From RPQJ01 sp963846885 (GTDB lineage Bacteria > Pseudomonadota > Gammaproteobacteria > Steroidobacterales > Steroidobacteraceae): a stretch of DNA of 64,000 bases. The notes under the pieces are model-generated. The model was given only the letters and a program-made list of their open reading frames with translations. It was not told where the DNA came from and did not search any database. Below, piece by piece: positions 49,382-60,738 of the stretch; positions within the stretch are counted from its first letter, which is position 1; each line of letters starts with the position of its first letter. The stretch is taken from positions 1 to 64,000 of the forward strand of contig CAWJXS010000014.1 in assembly GCA_963846885.1 (NCBI GenBank), in the 5' to 3' direction. The translations under genes and the position numbers were made by a program.

Positions 49382-51601
49382 TCAGCGCTCGAGTTCGAAA
49401 AACAGCGCGCCCAGCGGCGGCAGGTTCACCTGCAGGTGGCAGGGATATCCCTGGCACGGGGCCGACTGGGTCACGACGCGATCCTGCGCGTTGTAGCCGG
49501 AGCCGCCGTACTGCACGGCGTCGGTATCGAGCACCTTGCGATACGTGCCGGTCTCCGGCGCGCCCAGCCAGTAGCCTTCACGCGGCACCGGCGTGCAGTT
49601 GAACACGCACAGCAGCGGCGGCTGCGCGGGATGTTGCGGCGAGCGGCGCAGGAATGCGAACACGCTCTGGTCGCCGTTGTGCAGGTCGATCCAGCCGAAC
49701 CCCGCGGGATCGGTGTCGCTGGCGTGCAGTGCGGGATTTGCGCGATACAGGTGATTCAGGTCGCGGTCCAGGTCGAGCAGCGCGCGGTGCTCCGGCTGCT
49801 CGAGCAGGTGCCAGTCGACGGAATGCTGCTCACGCCACTCCTGCCGCTGGCCGAACTCGCTGCCCATGAACAGCAGCTTCTTGCCGGGGTGCGCCGTCAT
49901 GTAGCCCCGGAACCAGCGATAGTTGGCGCGCTGCTGCCACTCGTCGCCGGGCATCTTGCCGAGCAGCGAACCCTTGCCGTGCACCACTTCGTCGTGCGAG
50001 ATCGGCAACACGAATTTCTCGGACCACGCGTATACGAACGAGAACGTCACCAGCGAATGATGAAACCGGCGATGCACCGGGTCGTGCTCGGCGTAGCGCA
50101 GCGTGTCGTTCATCCAGCCCATGTTCCACTTGAAGTGAAAGCCGAGGCCGCCGAGGTGGGCCGGCTGCGTGACGCCGGGGAACGCCGTCGATTCTTCCGC
50201 GAACGTCATGACGCCCGGGAAATCGCGGCCGATCGCGATGTTGAGCTGGCGCAGGAACTCGATGGCATCGAGGTTCTCGCGGCCGCCGTAGCGGTTGGGA
50301 ATCCACTCGCCGGCCTTGCGGCTGTAATCGAGGTAGAGCATCGACGCCACGGCGTCCACGCGCAGGCCATCGATGTGATAACGGTCGATCCAGTACAGCG
50401 CGTTGGCGACGAGGAAGTTGCGCACCTCGTGCCGGCCGTAGTTGAAGATCTTGGTGCCCCAGTCCGCGTGCTCGCCCAGTCGCGGGTCGGAGTGCTCGTA
50501 CAGGCTCGAGCCGTCGAAGTTGGCGAGCCCGTGCTCGTCGCGCGGGAAGTGCGCCGGCACCCAGTCGATGATCACGCCGAGACCTGCCTGGTGACAGCGA
50601 TCGACGAACTCCATGAAGTCCTGCGGCGTGCCGAAGCGCGAGCTTGGCGCGTAGTAGCCCACGACCTGGTAACCCCAGGAACCGTCGAACGGGTGTTCGG
50701 CGACGCCCATCAGCTCGAGGTGCGTGTAGCCCTGCTCCTTCGCGTAGGGAATCAACTCGTCGGCCAGCTCGCGCCAGTTGAGGAACTGCGGCTCGCGCCC
50801 GTAGTCGCGCCGCCAGCTGCCGGGATGCAGCTCGTAGATGTTGATCGGCTGCTGATGGTGCGGCGCAGTCGTGCGCGCGGCGATCCAGTCGGCGTCACGC
50901 CAGGCATGGCCATCGAGCGAGGCGACGATCGAGGCCGTGCCGGGCCGCAGCTCCATGGCAAAGCCGTACGGATCGGACTTGAGCACGGTCGTGCCGGCCT
51001 GCGTGCGAATCTCGTACTTGTAGACGGTGCCCGGCCCCACGTCCGGCACGAACAACTCCCAGATGCCGGAACTGCCGCGTGTCTGCAGCGAGTGCTTGCG
51101 GCCATCCCACAAGTTGAAGGGCCCGACCACGCTCACGCGCGCGGCGTTGGGGGCCCACACCGCAAAGCGCGTGCCGGACAGGCCGTCGAGCTCGGCCGGA
51201 TGCGCGCCGAGCTTGTAGTAGATCGAGTAGTGATTGCCCTCGCCGAACAGGTAGAGGTCGAAGTCCGAAAGCTGCGGCGCGAAGTAATAGGCGTCGTGCT
51301 TCTCGGTCTCGACGCCGTTCGCGTAACGCACGTGCAGGCGGTAAGGCTGCAGCGGGCGACGATGCGGCACGCGGCCCTCGAACAGGCCGATGGGATGCAC
51401 CTGCTTGAGCGGCACGTCGGCGACGCCTTCCCAGCGCACGCTCACCGCCACGGCATCGGGCTCGAGCACCCGCACCACGCACGCCGGAGCGTCGTTCCTG
51501 CGGGCGAACTCGTGATAACCGAGCACGGAGCGCGGCGCGGGGTGCCGGGCATGGACGAGGGCGTCGATGTCCGCGGCGTTCAGGGTCGTTCGGGTGGCCA
51601 C
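49382..51601 (-). CDS. glgB: 1,4-alpha-glucan branching enzyme
   Basis: 739 residues. It has an N-terminal extension with two CBM48-like domains (GYHEFARRNDAPACVVRVLEPDA; FAVWAPNAARVSVVGPFNLWDGR), and a GH13 barrel with IYELHPGSWRR, VIIDWVPAHFPRDEHGLANFDGSSLYEH, IDGLRVDAVASMLYLDYSR (nucleophile Asp), FAEESTAFPGV (acid/base Glu) and LPISHDEVVHGKGSL. It introduces alpha-1,6 branches in glycogen. A large inverted repeat separates it from glgP upstream. Confidence 0.96.
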   Translation of the reverse strand: MATRTTLNAADIDALVHARHPAPRSVLGYHEFARRNDAPACVVRVLEPDAVAVSVRWEGVADVPLKQVHPIGLFEGRVPHRRPLQPYRLHVRYANGVETEKHDAYYFAPQLSDFDLYLFGEGNHYSIYYKLGAHPAELDGLSGTRFAVWAPNAARVSVVGPFNLWDGRKHSLQTRGSSGIWELFVPDVGPGTVYKYEIRTQAGTTVLKSDPYGFAMELRPGTASIVASLDGHAWRDADWIAARTTAPHHQQPINIYELHPGSWRRDYGREPQFLNWRELADELIPYAKEQGYTHLELMGVAEHPFDGSWGYQVVGYYAPSSRFGTPQDFMEFVDRCHQAGLGVIIDWVPAHFPRDEHGLANFDGSSLYEHSDPRLGEHADWGTKIFNYGRHEVRNFLVANALYWIDRYHIDGLRVDAVASMLYLDYSRKAGEWIPNRYGGRENLDAIEFLRQLNIAIGRDFPGVMTFAEESTAFPGVTQPAHLGGLGFHFKWNMGWMNDTLRYAEHDPVHRRFHHSLVTFSFVYAWSEKFVLPISHDEVVHGKGSLLGKMPGDEWQQRANYRWFRGYMTAHPGKKLLFMGSEFGQRQEWREQHSVDWHLLEQPEHRALLDLDRDLNHLYRANPALHASDTDPAGFGWIDLHNGDQSVFAFLRRSPQHPAQPPLLCVFNCTPVPREGYWLGAPETGTYRKVLDTDAVQYGGSGYNAQDRVVTQSAPCQGYPCHLQVNLPPLGALFFELER

Positions 51602-51620
51602 GCTGCGAGTCTAGCGTGGA

Positions 51621-51752
51621 GGAAGGGGTTAGGGGTTAGGGGCTAGGGGTTAGTCGGATGAGTCGGCGGTGGCAATGAATTCGAATTCATTGCCGACCAC
51701 TGACTAGCTCCGCACCTAGCCCCTTCCGTAACCCCTAGCCCCTAGCCCCTTC

Positions 51753-51753
<1 letters not shown>
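51621..51753. repeat. Large nested inverted repeat between glgP and glgB
   Basis: The outer arms are tandem GGGGTTA/GGGGCTA heptamers on the left (51621-51654) and TAACCCC/TAGCCCC repeats on the right (about 51715-51753). A perfect 24-bp palindrome lies in the centre (51671-51694, with GAATTCGAATTC in the middle). It fills the whole 150-bp spacer and ends inside the glgP stop region. A transcript would fold into a long hairpin and could reduce glgB expression relative to glgP. Confidence 0.8.
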
Positions 51754-54221
<2,468 letters not shown>

Positions 54222-54287
54222 GTGAGGCTCCGTTCTTCGTCGCGCGGGCGATGCCGCGTCTTGTTATTCGATGCGAATGCGAACGCG

Positions 54288-54899
54288 TTACAGCGTATCG
54301 AGCGTGCGCTCCGCCACGATGAGCCAGTCCTGGGCATCCTTCGCGAGCGTCAGTTCCTTCACGTAGGCTTTCCTGCCAAAGCGCTGCACGAACGTCACGA
54401 CCTTGCGGTCGGGGCCTGCGTCCCGCGTTTTCATCTCTTCGAGGCGCGCATCGGGCACGTCGCCATCGGCGACTTCTTGCTTGCGGTCGGCGATGAAGGC
54501 GGCCGCGCCACCCTTGTCGCCCGTCTCGAACTGCGGCGAATAGAACGCGGCCACCTGGTCGGGTTTGCGGTTGGCCCAGGCAGACGCCCAGACATACACG
54601 GCTTCCTCGGCCGAGCCCTTCATCACCGCCTTGTTGCCGAAGTAGGACGGCGGCTGGTCGAGGCACTGCGGCTGGGGGTCGAGCTTGGCTGCGTCTGGGG
54701 CGACGGGCGGAATGTTCATCGTTCCACCCAGCTTTTCGCTGCCGGTGACTCCCTCGGGCAGCTGCAGGCGCGGACGATCACGAGCCGAGAGGTATTGGGA
54801 ATCCTCGCCGCACGGGTTCTGGGTGGCGCAGCCCGAGAGCGCGGCCACCGCAAGGCCCGGCAGGACCAGCATGCGAAACGATCGGCTCGATACGGGCAT
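54288..54899 (-). CDS. Hypothetical lipoprotein with NTF2-like C-terminal domain
   Basis: 203 residues. The signal ends in a lipobox (AALSGC). The mature protein has a low-complexity linker, then about 105-200 resembles the Cds6/NTF2-like fold seen at the end of some envelope proteins (AVYVWASAWANRKPDQVAAFYSPQFE... VVTFVQRF...LTLAKDAQDWLIVAERTL). A ligand-binding or adapter function is possible; no enzyme motif. It lies 66 bp downstream of no other same-strand gene besides the next methyltransferase. Confidence 0.65.
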   Translation of the reverse strand: MPVSSRSFRMLVLPGLAVAALSGCATQNPCGEDSQYLSARDRPRLQLPEGVTGSEKLGGTMNIPPVAPDAAKLDPQPQCLDQPPSYFGNKAVMKGSAEEAVYVWASAWANRKPDQVAAFYSPQFETGDKGGAAAFIADRKQEVADGDVPDARLEEMKTRDAGPDRKVVTFVQRFGRKAYVKELTLAKDAQDWLIVAERTLDTL

Positions 54900-55070
54900 C
54901 AGCGGGTCACCGGGGCTGCAATGCGAAGGGGACGCATTGTAGCGTCCCCTCGCCCGGATGTGCCGCGCCTGCCGCTACAGCTCACGACCGGGCGGCGCCC
55001 GGGCCACGACGCCGACGGCGTCTGCAATCGATTTCACGCTGCCGCCTTGCATCCAGGACGCAGCGAAAAC

Positions 55071-55706
55071 TCAAGCGTTGTAGCCGCGCCTCGACCGCAG
55101 CACCTCGACCTGGTCGAGTTCCCACAGATGGACCGGCGCACCGCGTCGCACGAACATGCCGGACCCTGCATTGATGAACGAGCGCGCGAGCCGCTTGCGG
55201 TACCAATCGGCCGGGCGGATGTGCACGTTGCGGTCGGTGCGGCGCTTGTCGCAGTACAGCTCCCAGTCCTCGCGGGTGAGCGCGCCGAAGTGCAGTACGC
55301 CCTGGCACAGGCGTGCGAGGTTGCGGATGCCGGCAGCCGCGGGCCGCACGGGCAGGTACTGGAAGACGTCGTAGCAGACGACCAGGTCGAACGGCCGGGG
55401 CGACTCGAAGGTGTGCGCCGAACCCTGTGTCCAACCGTGCTTGTCACAGAGGTACTGGCTGACTTCGAGGCCGGTGTACTTCGCCTTGGGAAAATGCCGG
55501 AGCAGCTGGTCGCGCATCAGCCCCAGGCCGCACCCCACGTCGAGGATTGAACGCACCTCCAGCTCACCATGCTGGACGAAAGCCGCAATCAGGTTGGCGC
55601 GCCGGACCATCTCCTTCTGCGTCACGACCCGGGTTTTGGGGTTGAGGTAGAAGCGGCGGAAAAAGGCTTCGCCGAAGGGCTCGGACGGGGCGGTTTTGGC
55701 GGGCAA
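55071..55706 (-). CDS. Class I SAM-dependent methyltransferase
   Basis: 211 residues. Motif I SILDVGCGLGLMRDQLLRHFP, acidic residue in YTGLEVSQYLCDKHG, then FDLVVCYDVFQYLPV as motif III. The C-terminal half has DWELYCDKRRTDRNVHIRPADWYRKRL. Substrate unknown. It starts 172 bp upstream of the lipoprotein gene on the same strand. No unusual feature. Confidence 0.85.
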   Translation of the reverse strand: MPAKTAPSEPFGEAFFRRFYLNPKTRVVTQKEMVRRANLIAAFVQHGELEVRSILDVGCGLGLMRDQLLRHFPKAKYTGLEVSQYLCDKHGWTQGSAHTFESPRPFDLVVCYDVFQYLPVRPAAAGIRNLARLCQGVLHFGALTREDWELYCDKRRTDRNVHIRPADWYRKRLARSFINAGSGMFVRRGAPVHLWELDQVEVLRSRRGYNA

Positions 55707-55750
55707 GGTGGGTCAATACTCTTTAAAAGGTGCGGACCGATGACGGCGCC

Positions 55751-55792
55751 AGCTACGGCATTCATTCCGTAGCTAATGCATAAAGTACTTTA
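55751..55792. promoter_or_regulatory. Inverted repeats upstream of hsp20
   Basis: AGCTACGG-CATTCATT-CCGTAGCT (55751-55774) is an 8-bp perfect dyad, and TAAAGTACTTTA (55781-55792) is a perfect 12-bp palindrome. Both are in the AT-rich spacer between the methyltransferase and hsp20 and could be operators for either direction. No binding factor is known. Confidence 0.4.
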
Positions 55793-55948
55793 TCAGGGTT
55801 GAAGATCAGCAGCCCTTTTGATCACTTTTGTCGAACAACAGCAGGTTGCCCGGCGGATTCTCCACGACCCCGCGGCCCGCTTCCGGTTGCATCGCGATCG
55901 CGCGCCCCCACAACAGGGACAGGACAAAAGCGACAGGCGGCCGCGAAG

Positions 55949-56362
55949 ATGAAACGACCCGCGATGCGCTCATGGATGTGGGCAGAGACGATGGACAGGC
56001 TGGACCAGGCAGAGCGGCTCCAGCGCCAGTTCTTTCGGCTCGCTGCGCAGCCGGCAGGCTCGGGGCAGCAACCCCGCTGGGAGCCGCCCGTGGACGTCTA
56101 CGCGGGTCAGGAGCAGGTGCTGATCGAGATCGCGTTGCCGGGCGTTCCGGCCGACCGGATGGAAATCGTGCTGGCCCCTGGCGAGCTCGTGATCCGAGGT
56201 GAGCGCGCCCTGCTGAACCGACCGGCCGGCACGACGCTCCAACGCTTGGAGATCCCGTACGGACGGTTTGAACGCCGGCTCGCACTGGGCCCCGGACTCT
56301 GGGAACTCGTGGACCGACGACTCGCCGATGGCTGCCTGCAGGTGCTGCTGGCCCGCCGCTGA
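55949..56362 (+). CDS. Hsp20/alpha-crystallin family small heat-shock protein
   Basis: 137 residues from the ATG at 55949. The alpha-crystallin domain is about 45-130: WEPPVDVYAGQEQVLIEIALPGVPADRMEIVLAPGELVIRGER...FERRLALGPGLWELVDRRLADGCLQVLLARR. It lacks the usual C-terminal IXI tail. Hsp20 proteins hold unfolded proteins. The gene precedes lon by 22 bp, consistent with a protein-quality-control operon. The longer upstream frame has no Hsp20 character. Confidence 0.87.
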   Translation: MKRPAMRSWMWAETMDRLDQAERLQRQFFRLAAQPAGSGQQPRWEPPVDVYAGQEQVLIEIALPGVPADRMEIVLAPGELVIRGERALLNRPAGTTLQRLEIPYGRFERRLALGPGLWELVDRRLADGCLQVLLARR

Positions 56363-56384
56363 AAAACTCATGACAGGTGACGCA

Positions 56385-58790
56385 ATGACGACGATCCAGG
56401 ACGACGACGGCGCCGCTGCCGCTGCCAAGCTCCTGCCCTCCCACGGGCCAGAGGGCGCGCGGCCCGGCCTGCCCGATGACATGCTGATCATCCTGCCGGT
56501 CCGCAATCTCGTGCTGTTCCCCGGGGTGATCGTGCCGGTGGCGATCAAGCGCGAGAAAACGGTGGCGGGCGCGCAGGAGGCCGTGCGAGTCGAAGGCAAA
56601 GTCGGCTTCCTGCTGCAGAAGGATCCCGAGACCGAGGATCCCGGGTTCGACGACCTGCACCGCATCGGCTCGACCGCGACGATCATCCGCTACGTGACGG
56701 CCCCCGACGGCACCCACCACCTGGTGTGCCAGGGCGAGCGACGGTTCCGCGTGCTCGACGCCGTGGGCGGGTTCCCGTACCTGGTCGCGCGAGTCGAGTA
56801 CATGAACGACTCGGGTGTCGCGCACCCGGAGGTCGAAGCCCGCACGCTGCTGCTGAAGCAGAAAGCAGTAGAGGCGATCACGCTGCTGCCGCAGGCGCCC
56901 GCGGAACTCGCCAACTCGATCCAGTCGATCGAATCGCCGGCGACGCTCGCCGACACCATCGCGAGTTTCCTCGACGTGAAGCCCGGCGAAAAGCAGGAAC
57001 TGCTGGAAATCACCGACATCCGCGAGCGGCTCGAGCGCGTGGCGATGCACCTGTCGCGACGTGTCGAGGTGCTGAAGCTCTCGCGCCAGATCGAGGAGCA
57101 GACGAAGGACGCGATCGACGACCGCCAGCGCGAGTACGTGCTGCGCGAGCAGCTGAAGCAGATCCAGAAAGAGCTGGGGGAAGAAGCGGAAGGCCAGGAA
57201 GGCGAGGAACTGGCGGAAGCCATCACGAAGGCTGGCATGCCGCCCGAGGTCGAAGAGCACACGCGCAAGGAACTGAAGCGGCTCGAGCGCATGAACGAGG
57301 CGAGCGGCGAGTATTCGATGGCGCGCACGTACCTCGACACCCTGATCGCCCTGCCGTGGTCGAAGCTGGATGCGGAATCGATCGACATCCAGCGTGCGCG
57401 CGGCATTCTCGACGCGGACCACTACGGCCTCGAGAAGATCAAGAAGCGCATCCTCGAGTACCTCGCGGTGCGCAAGCTGAACCCGGAAGGCCGCAGCCCG
57501 ATCCTGTGCTTCGTCGGGCCTCCCGGCGTGGGCAAGACGTCGCTCGGCCAGTCGATCGCGCGGGCGGTCGGCCTCAAGTTCCAGCGCACGAGCCTCGGCG
57601 GAACACACGACGAGGCCGAGATTCGCGGCCATCGCCGCACCTACATCGGTGCGTTGCCGGGCAACATCATCCAGGCGATGCGCAAGGCCGGCACGCGCAA
57701 CCCGGTGCTGATGCTCGACGAGATCGACAAGCTCGGCCACGGCATGCACGGGGATCCTTCATCCGCGCTGCTCGAGGTGCTGGATCCGGAGCAGAACTCG
57801 ACCTTCCGCGACAATTACCTGGGCGTGCCGTTCGACTTGTCGAAAGTGCTGTTCATCGCCACCGCGAACCAGCTCGACACGATCCCGGGACCGCTGCGCG
57901 ACCGCATGGAGATCATCGAGCTCACGGGTTACACCGAGGAAGAAAAGGTCGAGATCGCGCGACGTTATCTCGTGCGCAGGCAGCTGGAGGCGAACGGCCT
58001 CAAGCAGGAGCAAGCCTCGATCACGGACGAAGCCCTGCATGCCATCGCGCGTGAGTACACGCGTGAGGCCGGCTGCCGCAGCCTCGAGCGCGAGATCGGC
58101 TCGGTGCTGCGCAACGTGGCGGTGCGCGTGGCGGAAGCCACGGTGACAGCGGTGCGCATCGACGTCGACGACGTGCACGAGATCCTCGGCGCGCCGAAGT
58201 TCGAGAACGAAGTGGCGATGCGCGTCAGCGTGCCGGGCGTGGCGACAGGCCTCGCGTGGACGCCCGTCGGCGGCGACATCCTGTTCATCGAAGCAACGCT
58301 GATTCCTGGCAGCGGCAAGCTGATCCTCACCGGCCAGCTCGGCGACGTCATGAAGGAAAGCGCGCAGGCGGCGCTCAGCCTGCTCAAGTCGCAGGCTGCG
58401 ACGATCGGCGTGGACTCGGCGCGCTTCGAGAAGATGGACGTGCACGTGCACATCCCGGCGGGCGCGATTCCAAAGGATGGCCCGAGCGCGGGCGTCGCCC
58501 TCTACACGGCGCTGGTGTCGCTGATGACGGGGAAGACCGTGCGCAACGACGTGGCGATGACGGGCGAGATCAGCCTGCGGGGCCTCGTGCTGCCGGTGGG
58601 CGGCATCAAGGAGAAAACCGTGGCCGCGCATCGGGCCGGCATTCGCACCGTGATGCTCCCGGCGCGCAACCGGCGCGACCTGGAAGACATTCCGGAGAGC
58701 GTGCGCAAGGACCTCGAATTCGTGTGGCTCGAGCGCGTCGAGGACGCGATCGCGCATGCGCTCGACGGGTCGGTGCCGAAAGCTGCTTGA
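56385..58790 (+). CDS. lon: ATP-dependent endopeptidase La
   Basis: 801 residues from the ATG at 56385, with AGGTGA upstream. The N-terminal substrate-binding domain (LIILPVRNLVLFPGVIVPVAI), the AAA+ domain with Walker A GPPGVGKTS and Walker B VLMLDEIDK, and the C-terminal protease domain with Ser in PKDGPSAGVA and Lys in VGGIKEKTVAAHRAG form the catalytic dyad. Lon degrades misfolded and regulatory proteins with ATP. Co-transcribed with hsp20; followed by composite repeat copy B 5 bp after the stop. Confidence 0.97.
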   Translation: MTTIQDDDGAAAAAKLLPSHGPEGARPGLPDDMLIILPVRNLVLFPGVIVPVAIKREKTVAGAQEAVRVEGKVGFLLQKDPETEDPGFDDLHRIGSTATIIRYVTAPDGTHHLVCQGERRFRVLDAVGGFPYLVARVEYMNDSGVAHPEVEARTLLLKQKAVEAITLLPQAPAELANSIQSIESPATLADTIASFLDVKPGEKQELLEITDIRERLERVAMHLSRRVEVLKLSRQIEEQTKDAIDDRQREYVLREQLKQIQKELGEEAEGQEGEELAEAITKAGMPPEVEEHTRKELKRLERMNEASGEYSMARTYLDTLIALPWSKLDAESIDIQRARGILDADHYGLEKIKKRILEYLAVRKLNPEGRSPILCFVGPPGVGKTSLGQSIARAVGLKFQRTSLGGTHDEAEIRGHRRTYIGALPGNIIQAMRKAGTRNPVLMLDEIDKLGHGMHGDPSSALLEVLDPEQNSTFRDNYLGVPFDLSKVLFIATANQLDTIPGPLRDRMEIIELTGYTEEEKVEIARRYLVRRQLEANGLKQEQASITDEALHAIAREYTREAGCRSLEREIGSVLRNVAVRVAEATVTAVRIDVDDVHEILGAPKFENEVAMRVSVPGVATGLAWTPVGGDILFIEATLIPGSGKLILTGQLGDVMKESAQAALSLLKSQAATIGVDSARFEKMDVHVHIPAGAIPKDGPSAGVALYTALVSLMTGKTVRNDVAMTGEISLRGLVLPVGGIKEKTVAAHRAGIRTVMLPARNRRDLEDIPESVRKDLEFVWLERVEDAIAHALDGSVPKAA

Positions 58791-58794
58791 TGCC

Positions 58795-58922
58795 TCACCT
58801 CTCCCAGCTTGCTGGGAGAGGTCGCGCGCAGCGCGGGTGAGGGTCTTAGCGTTTGATCCGGCCTGTCCTGTCGCGCTTGGAAAGGCAGACACGCGCGCGC
58901 CAGGACAGGCCGGATCGAACGC
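58795..58922 (+). repeat. Composite palindromic repeat, copy B (after lon)
   Basis: Three-way-junction unit 58795-58843 (TCACC-TCTCCCAGCTTGCTGGGAGA with side hairpin CGCGC-AG-CGCG). It is followed by the long hairpin 58849-58922. Its 22-nt arms (58849-58870 and 58901-58922, one mismatch) lead through a mismatched pair and a 5-bp apical stem to the loop TTGGAAAGGCAGACACGC. The arm sequence differs from copy A, but its two sides match each other. Confidence 0.8.
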
Positions 58923-58940
58923 CTGACATCACGCGCCTGA

Positions 58941-58972
58941 GCGATCTTTTCCGCAAAGCCGGAAAAGATCGC
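58941..58972. terminator. Hairpin between lon and the MATE gene
   Basis: GCGATCTTTTCCG-CAAAGC-CGGAAAAGATCGC, perfect 13-bp arms, between composite copies B and C. It lacks a classical T-run after it; termination is likely from either side but not proven. Confidence 0.45.
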
Positions 58973-59119
58973 ACGGCGCAAGCAACGTCACCGCCCGCGC
59001 AACGTCACCGTCCGATCAGGGCCGGCGGCGATTCCGACTGGCTGCAACTGAGCCAAGCAACAGCAGCAGCAGCAGTGGAACGCTCGCCGCGCGGAAAAGC
59101 CGCCAAGGCGGGTAACGGC

Positions 59120-59248
59120 GGGCGTCCGGTCCGGTGTCGGGTACCGAGCGCGTGTCTGCCTTTCCAAGCTCGGGACCCGACACCGGACCGGATGCCCGGA
59201 CCCTCACCCGCGCTGCGCGCGACCTCTCCCGCAAGCGGGAGAGGTGGG
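59120..59248 (-). repeat. Composite palindromic repeat, copy C (after the MATE gene)
   Basis: Read on the minus strand from the MATE stop: three-way-junction unit 59248-59203 (CCTCTCCCGC-TTGC-GGGAGAGG; CGCGCAGCGCG), then the long hairpin. Its 23-nt arms (59175-59197 and 59120-59142) have one mismatch, with a mismatched pair, a 6-bp apical stem (CCGAGC/GCTCGG) and the loop TTGGAAAGGCAGACACGC (59167-59150). It has the same order and relative orientation as copies A and B. Confidence 0.8.
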
Positions 59249-59258
59249 CAGCGAGGTA

Positions 59259-60722
59259 TCAGAGGCGGATGCGCTCCCAGCGATCCGACCGCCACCGCAG
59301 GTACAAAGCCGTGCCCAGCAGCACGACGTAGACGAGCATGCCCGTCCAACCGCCCGCCGCGCCGAACCCGAACTGCGGCAGGAAGTTGACCCAGCCCTGG
59401 CCCGGCGCGAACGACAACGAATGCGCGAGTGGCACGAACACGCCCCACGCCAGCACGAAGAACAGGATCGCCGGAACGCGCACGTCCCCCGCGCCGCGCA
59501 GCGAGAACCCGCTGCCCAGGTTGAGGCCGTCGAAGATCTGGTATCCGGCGGCGATCCACAGCAGCACGATGCCGATTTCCACGACCGCCGCCGACTGCGG
59601 GTCCGCCGCATCCATGAACGTGGGCAGCAACCACGGACCGGCCAGCGCGACGAGCACACCGAGCGTGCCCATGAAGGCAACCGTGAGAACGATGATGGCG
59701 TTGCCGAGGCGTCGTGCCCAGGCATGATCGCCCGCGCCGATCGACTGGCCGACCAAGGTCGTACCGGCCAGCGCGATGCCGATGCCCGGCATGTAGGACA
59801 TCGAGGTGAGCATCATGATGATCTGTGTCGCGGCGCCGTCGACGGAGCTCAGTCGCACCTGCATCAACTGGAAGAGCGCCATGCCGAACAGGTCGGCGGC
59901 GTACATCGCTCCCATCGGCAATCCCAGCCGGTATTGACGCGCAAGGCTGCCGAGGTCGGGGCGCCACGTCAGGTGCGACTTGTACTTCGCCCGCAGCTCG
60001 GCGCCCAGGAATACCCACAAGGCGAACGCAAGCCCGCACACCATGCTCACGTTGGTGGCCCAGGCGGAACCGGCGATGCCGCCGTCGAGCTTGAAGATGA
60101 AGAGCCAGTTGAGCGCGGCGTTGATGGTGGCGACGAGTCCCGTCGTCATCACGGCAATGCGCGGGCGTGAAATGCCATTGAAGAAGCCGAGCACGGCCCA
60201 CAACGCAACGCCCACCGGCGCGCCAAGCATGCGCGGCTGCCAGAACGCCATCGCCTGCTCCGACACATCCGTCGGCAAGCCGAACGGCGCAAACAGCAAC
60301 GGACCGGACCATGCCAGCAAGGCAAAGAAAGGCAGCGTCAGCGCGCTGGCTGTCAGCGCAACCCAGGTGGCGTGGCTGGCGCGCATCCGCCGGCGGCTGC
60401 CTTCAGCCTGCGCTACGAAGGTCTGCACGGCGAGTCCAACGCCGCCCACCAGCATCAGGAACAGCAGCACCACCCAGTAAACCGCAGCCATGCCAGCCAT
60501 CGCGGTCGTCGAGATGTGGCCGACAAACCAGGTGTCGGTGAGACTGATGACCGCCTGCAGGCTGCTGTTGAGCATCAGCGGCAGCGCCAGCATCGCGACA
60601 GCGCGATAGTCGATGACGGTTTGTCCCGTCGCAGGGTCCCGTTTTTGCGCCGGCAATGGGTTGGGCGCCGGCGGCGAAACGACTGTCGTCGTCGCGGCCA
60701 GCGGCCGATCGGCGCCATTCAC
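59259..60722 (-). CDS. MATE family efflux transporter
   Basis: 487 residues if the GTG at 60722 (VNGADRPLAATTTVV) is used; the frame continues to 60803 across the end of the upstream gene. Twelve hydrophobic helices; typical pieces are YRAVAMLALPLMLNSSLQAVISLTDTWFVGHI, LFLMLVGGVGLAVQTFVAQAEG, GLPMGAMYAADLFGMALFQLMQ and GIALAGTTLVGQSIGAGD in a second half repeat. MATE transporters export cationic drugs or metabolites using Na+ or H+. It follows the VTT-family gene by 16 bp. Confidence 0.92.
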   Translation of the reverse strand: MNGADRPLAATTTVVSPPAPNPLPAQKRDPATGQTVIDYRAVAMLALPLMLNSSLQAVISLTDTWFVGHISTTAMAGMAAVYWVVLLFLMLVGGVGLAVQTFVAQAEGSRRRMRASHATWVALTASALTLPFFALLAWSGPLLFAPFGLPTDVSEQAMAFWQPRMLGAPVGVALWAVLGFFNGISRPRIAVMTTGLVATINAALNWLFIFKLDGGIAGSAWATNVSMVCGLAFALWVFLGAELRAKYKSHLTWRPDLGSLARQYRLGLPMGAMYAADLFGMALFQLMQVRLSSVDGAATQIIMMLTSMSYMPGIGIALAGTTLVGQSIGAGDHAWARRLGNAIIVLTVAFMGTLGVLVALAGPWLLPTFMDAADPQSAAVVEIGIVLLWIAAGYQIFDGLNLGSGFSLRGAGDVRVPAILFFVLAWGVFVPLAHSLSFAPGQGWVNFLPQFGFGAAGGWTGMLVYVVLLGTALYLRWRSDRWERIRL

Positions 60723-60738
60723 GGCAGGGCGCTGCCCG

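Larger units (their letters stand above)
58791..59258. other. Intergenic region, 468 bp between convergent lon and MATE genes
   Basis: It holds composite repeats B and C facing each other and the hairpin at 58941-58972. About 140 bp between them (58973-59119) has no recognisable gene or RNA, only a CAGCAG-rich stretch. Confidence 0.6.
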
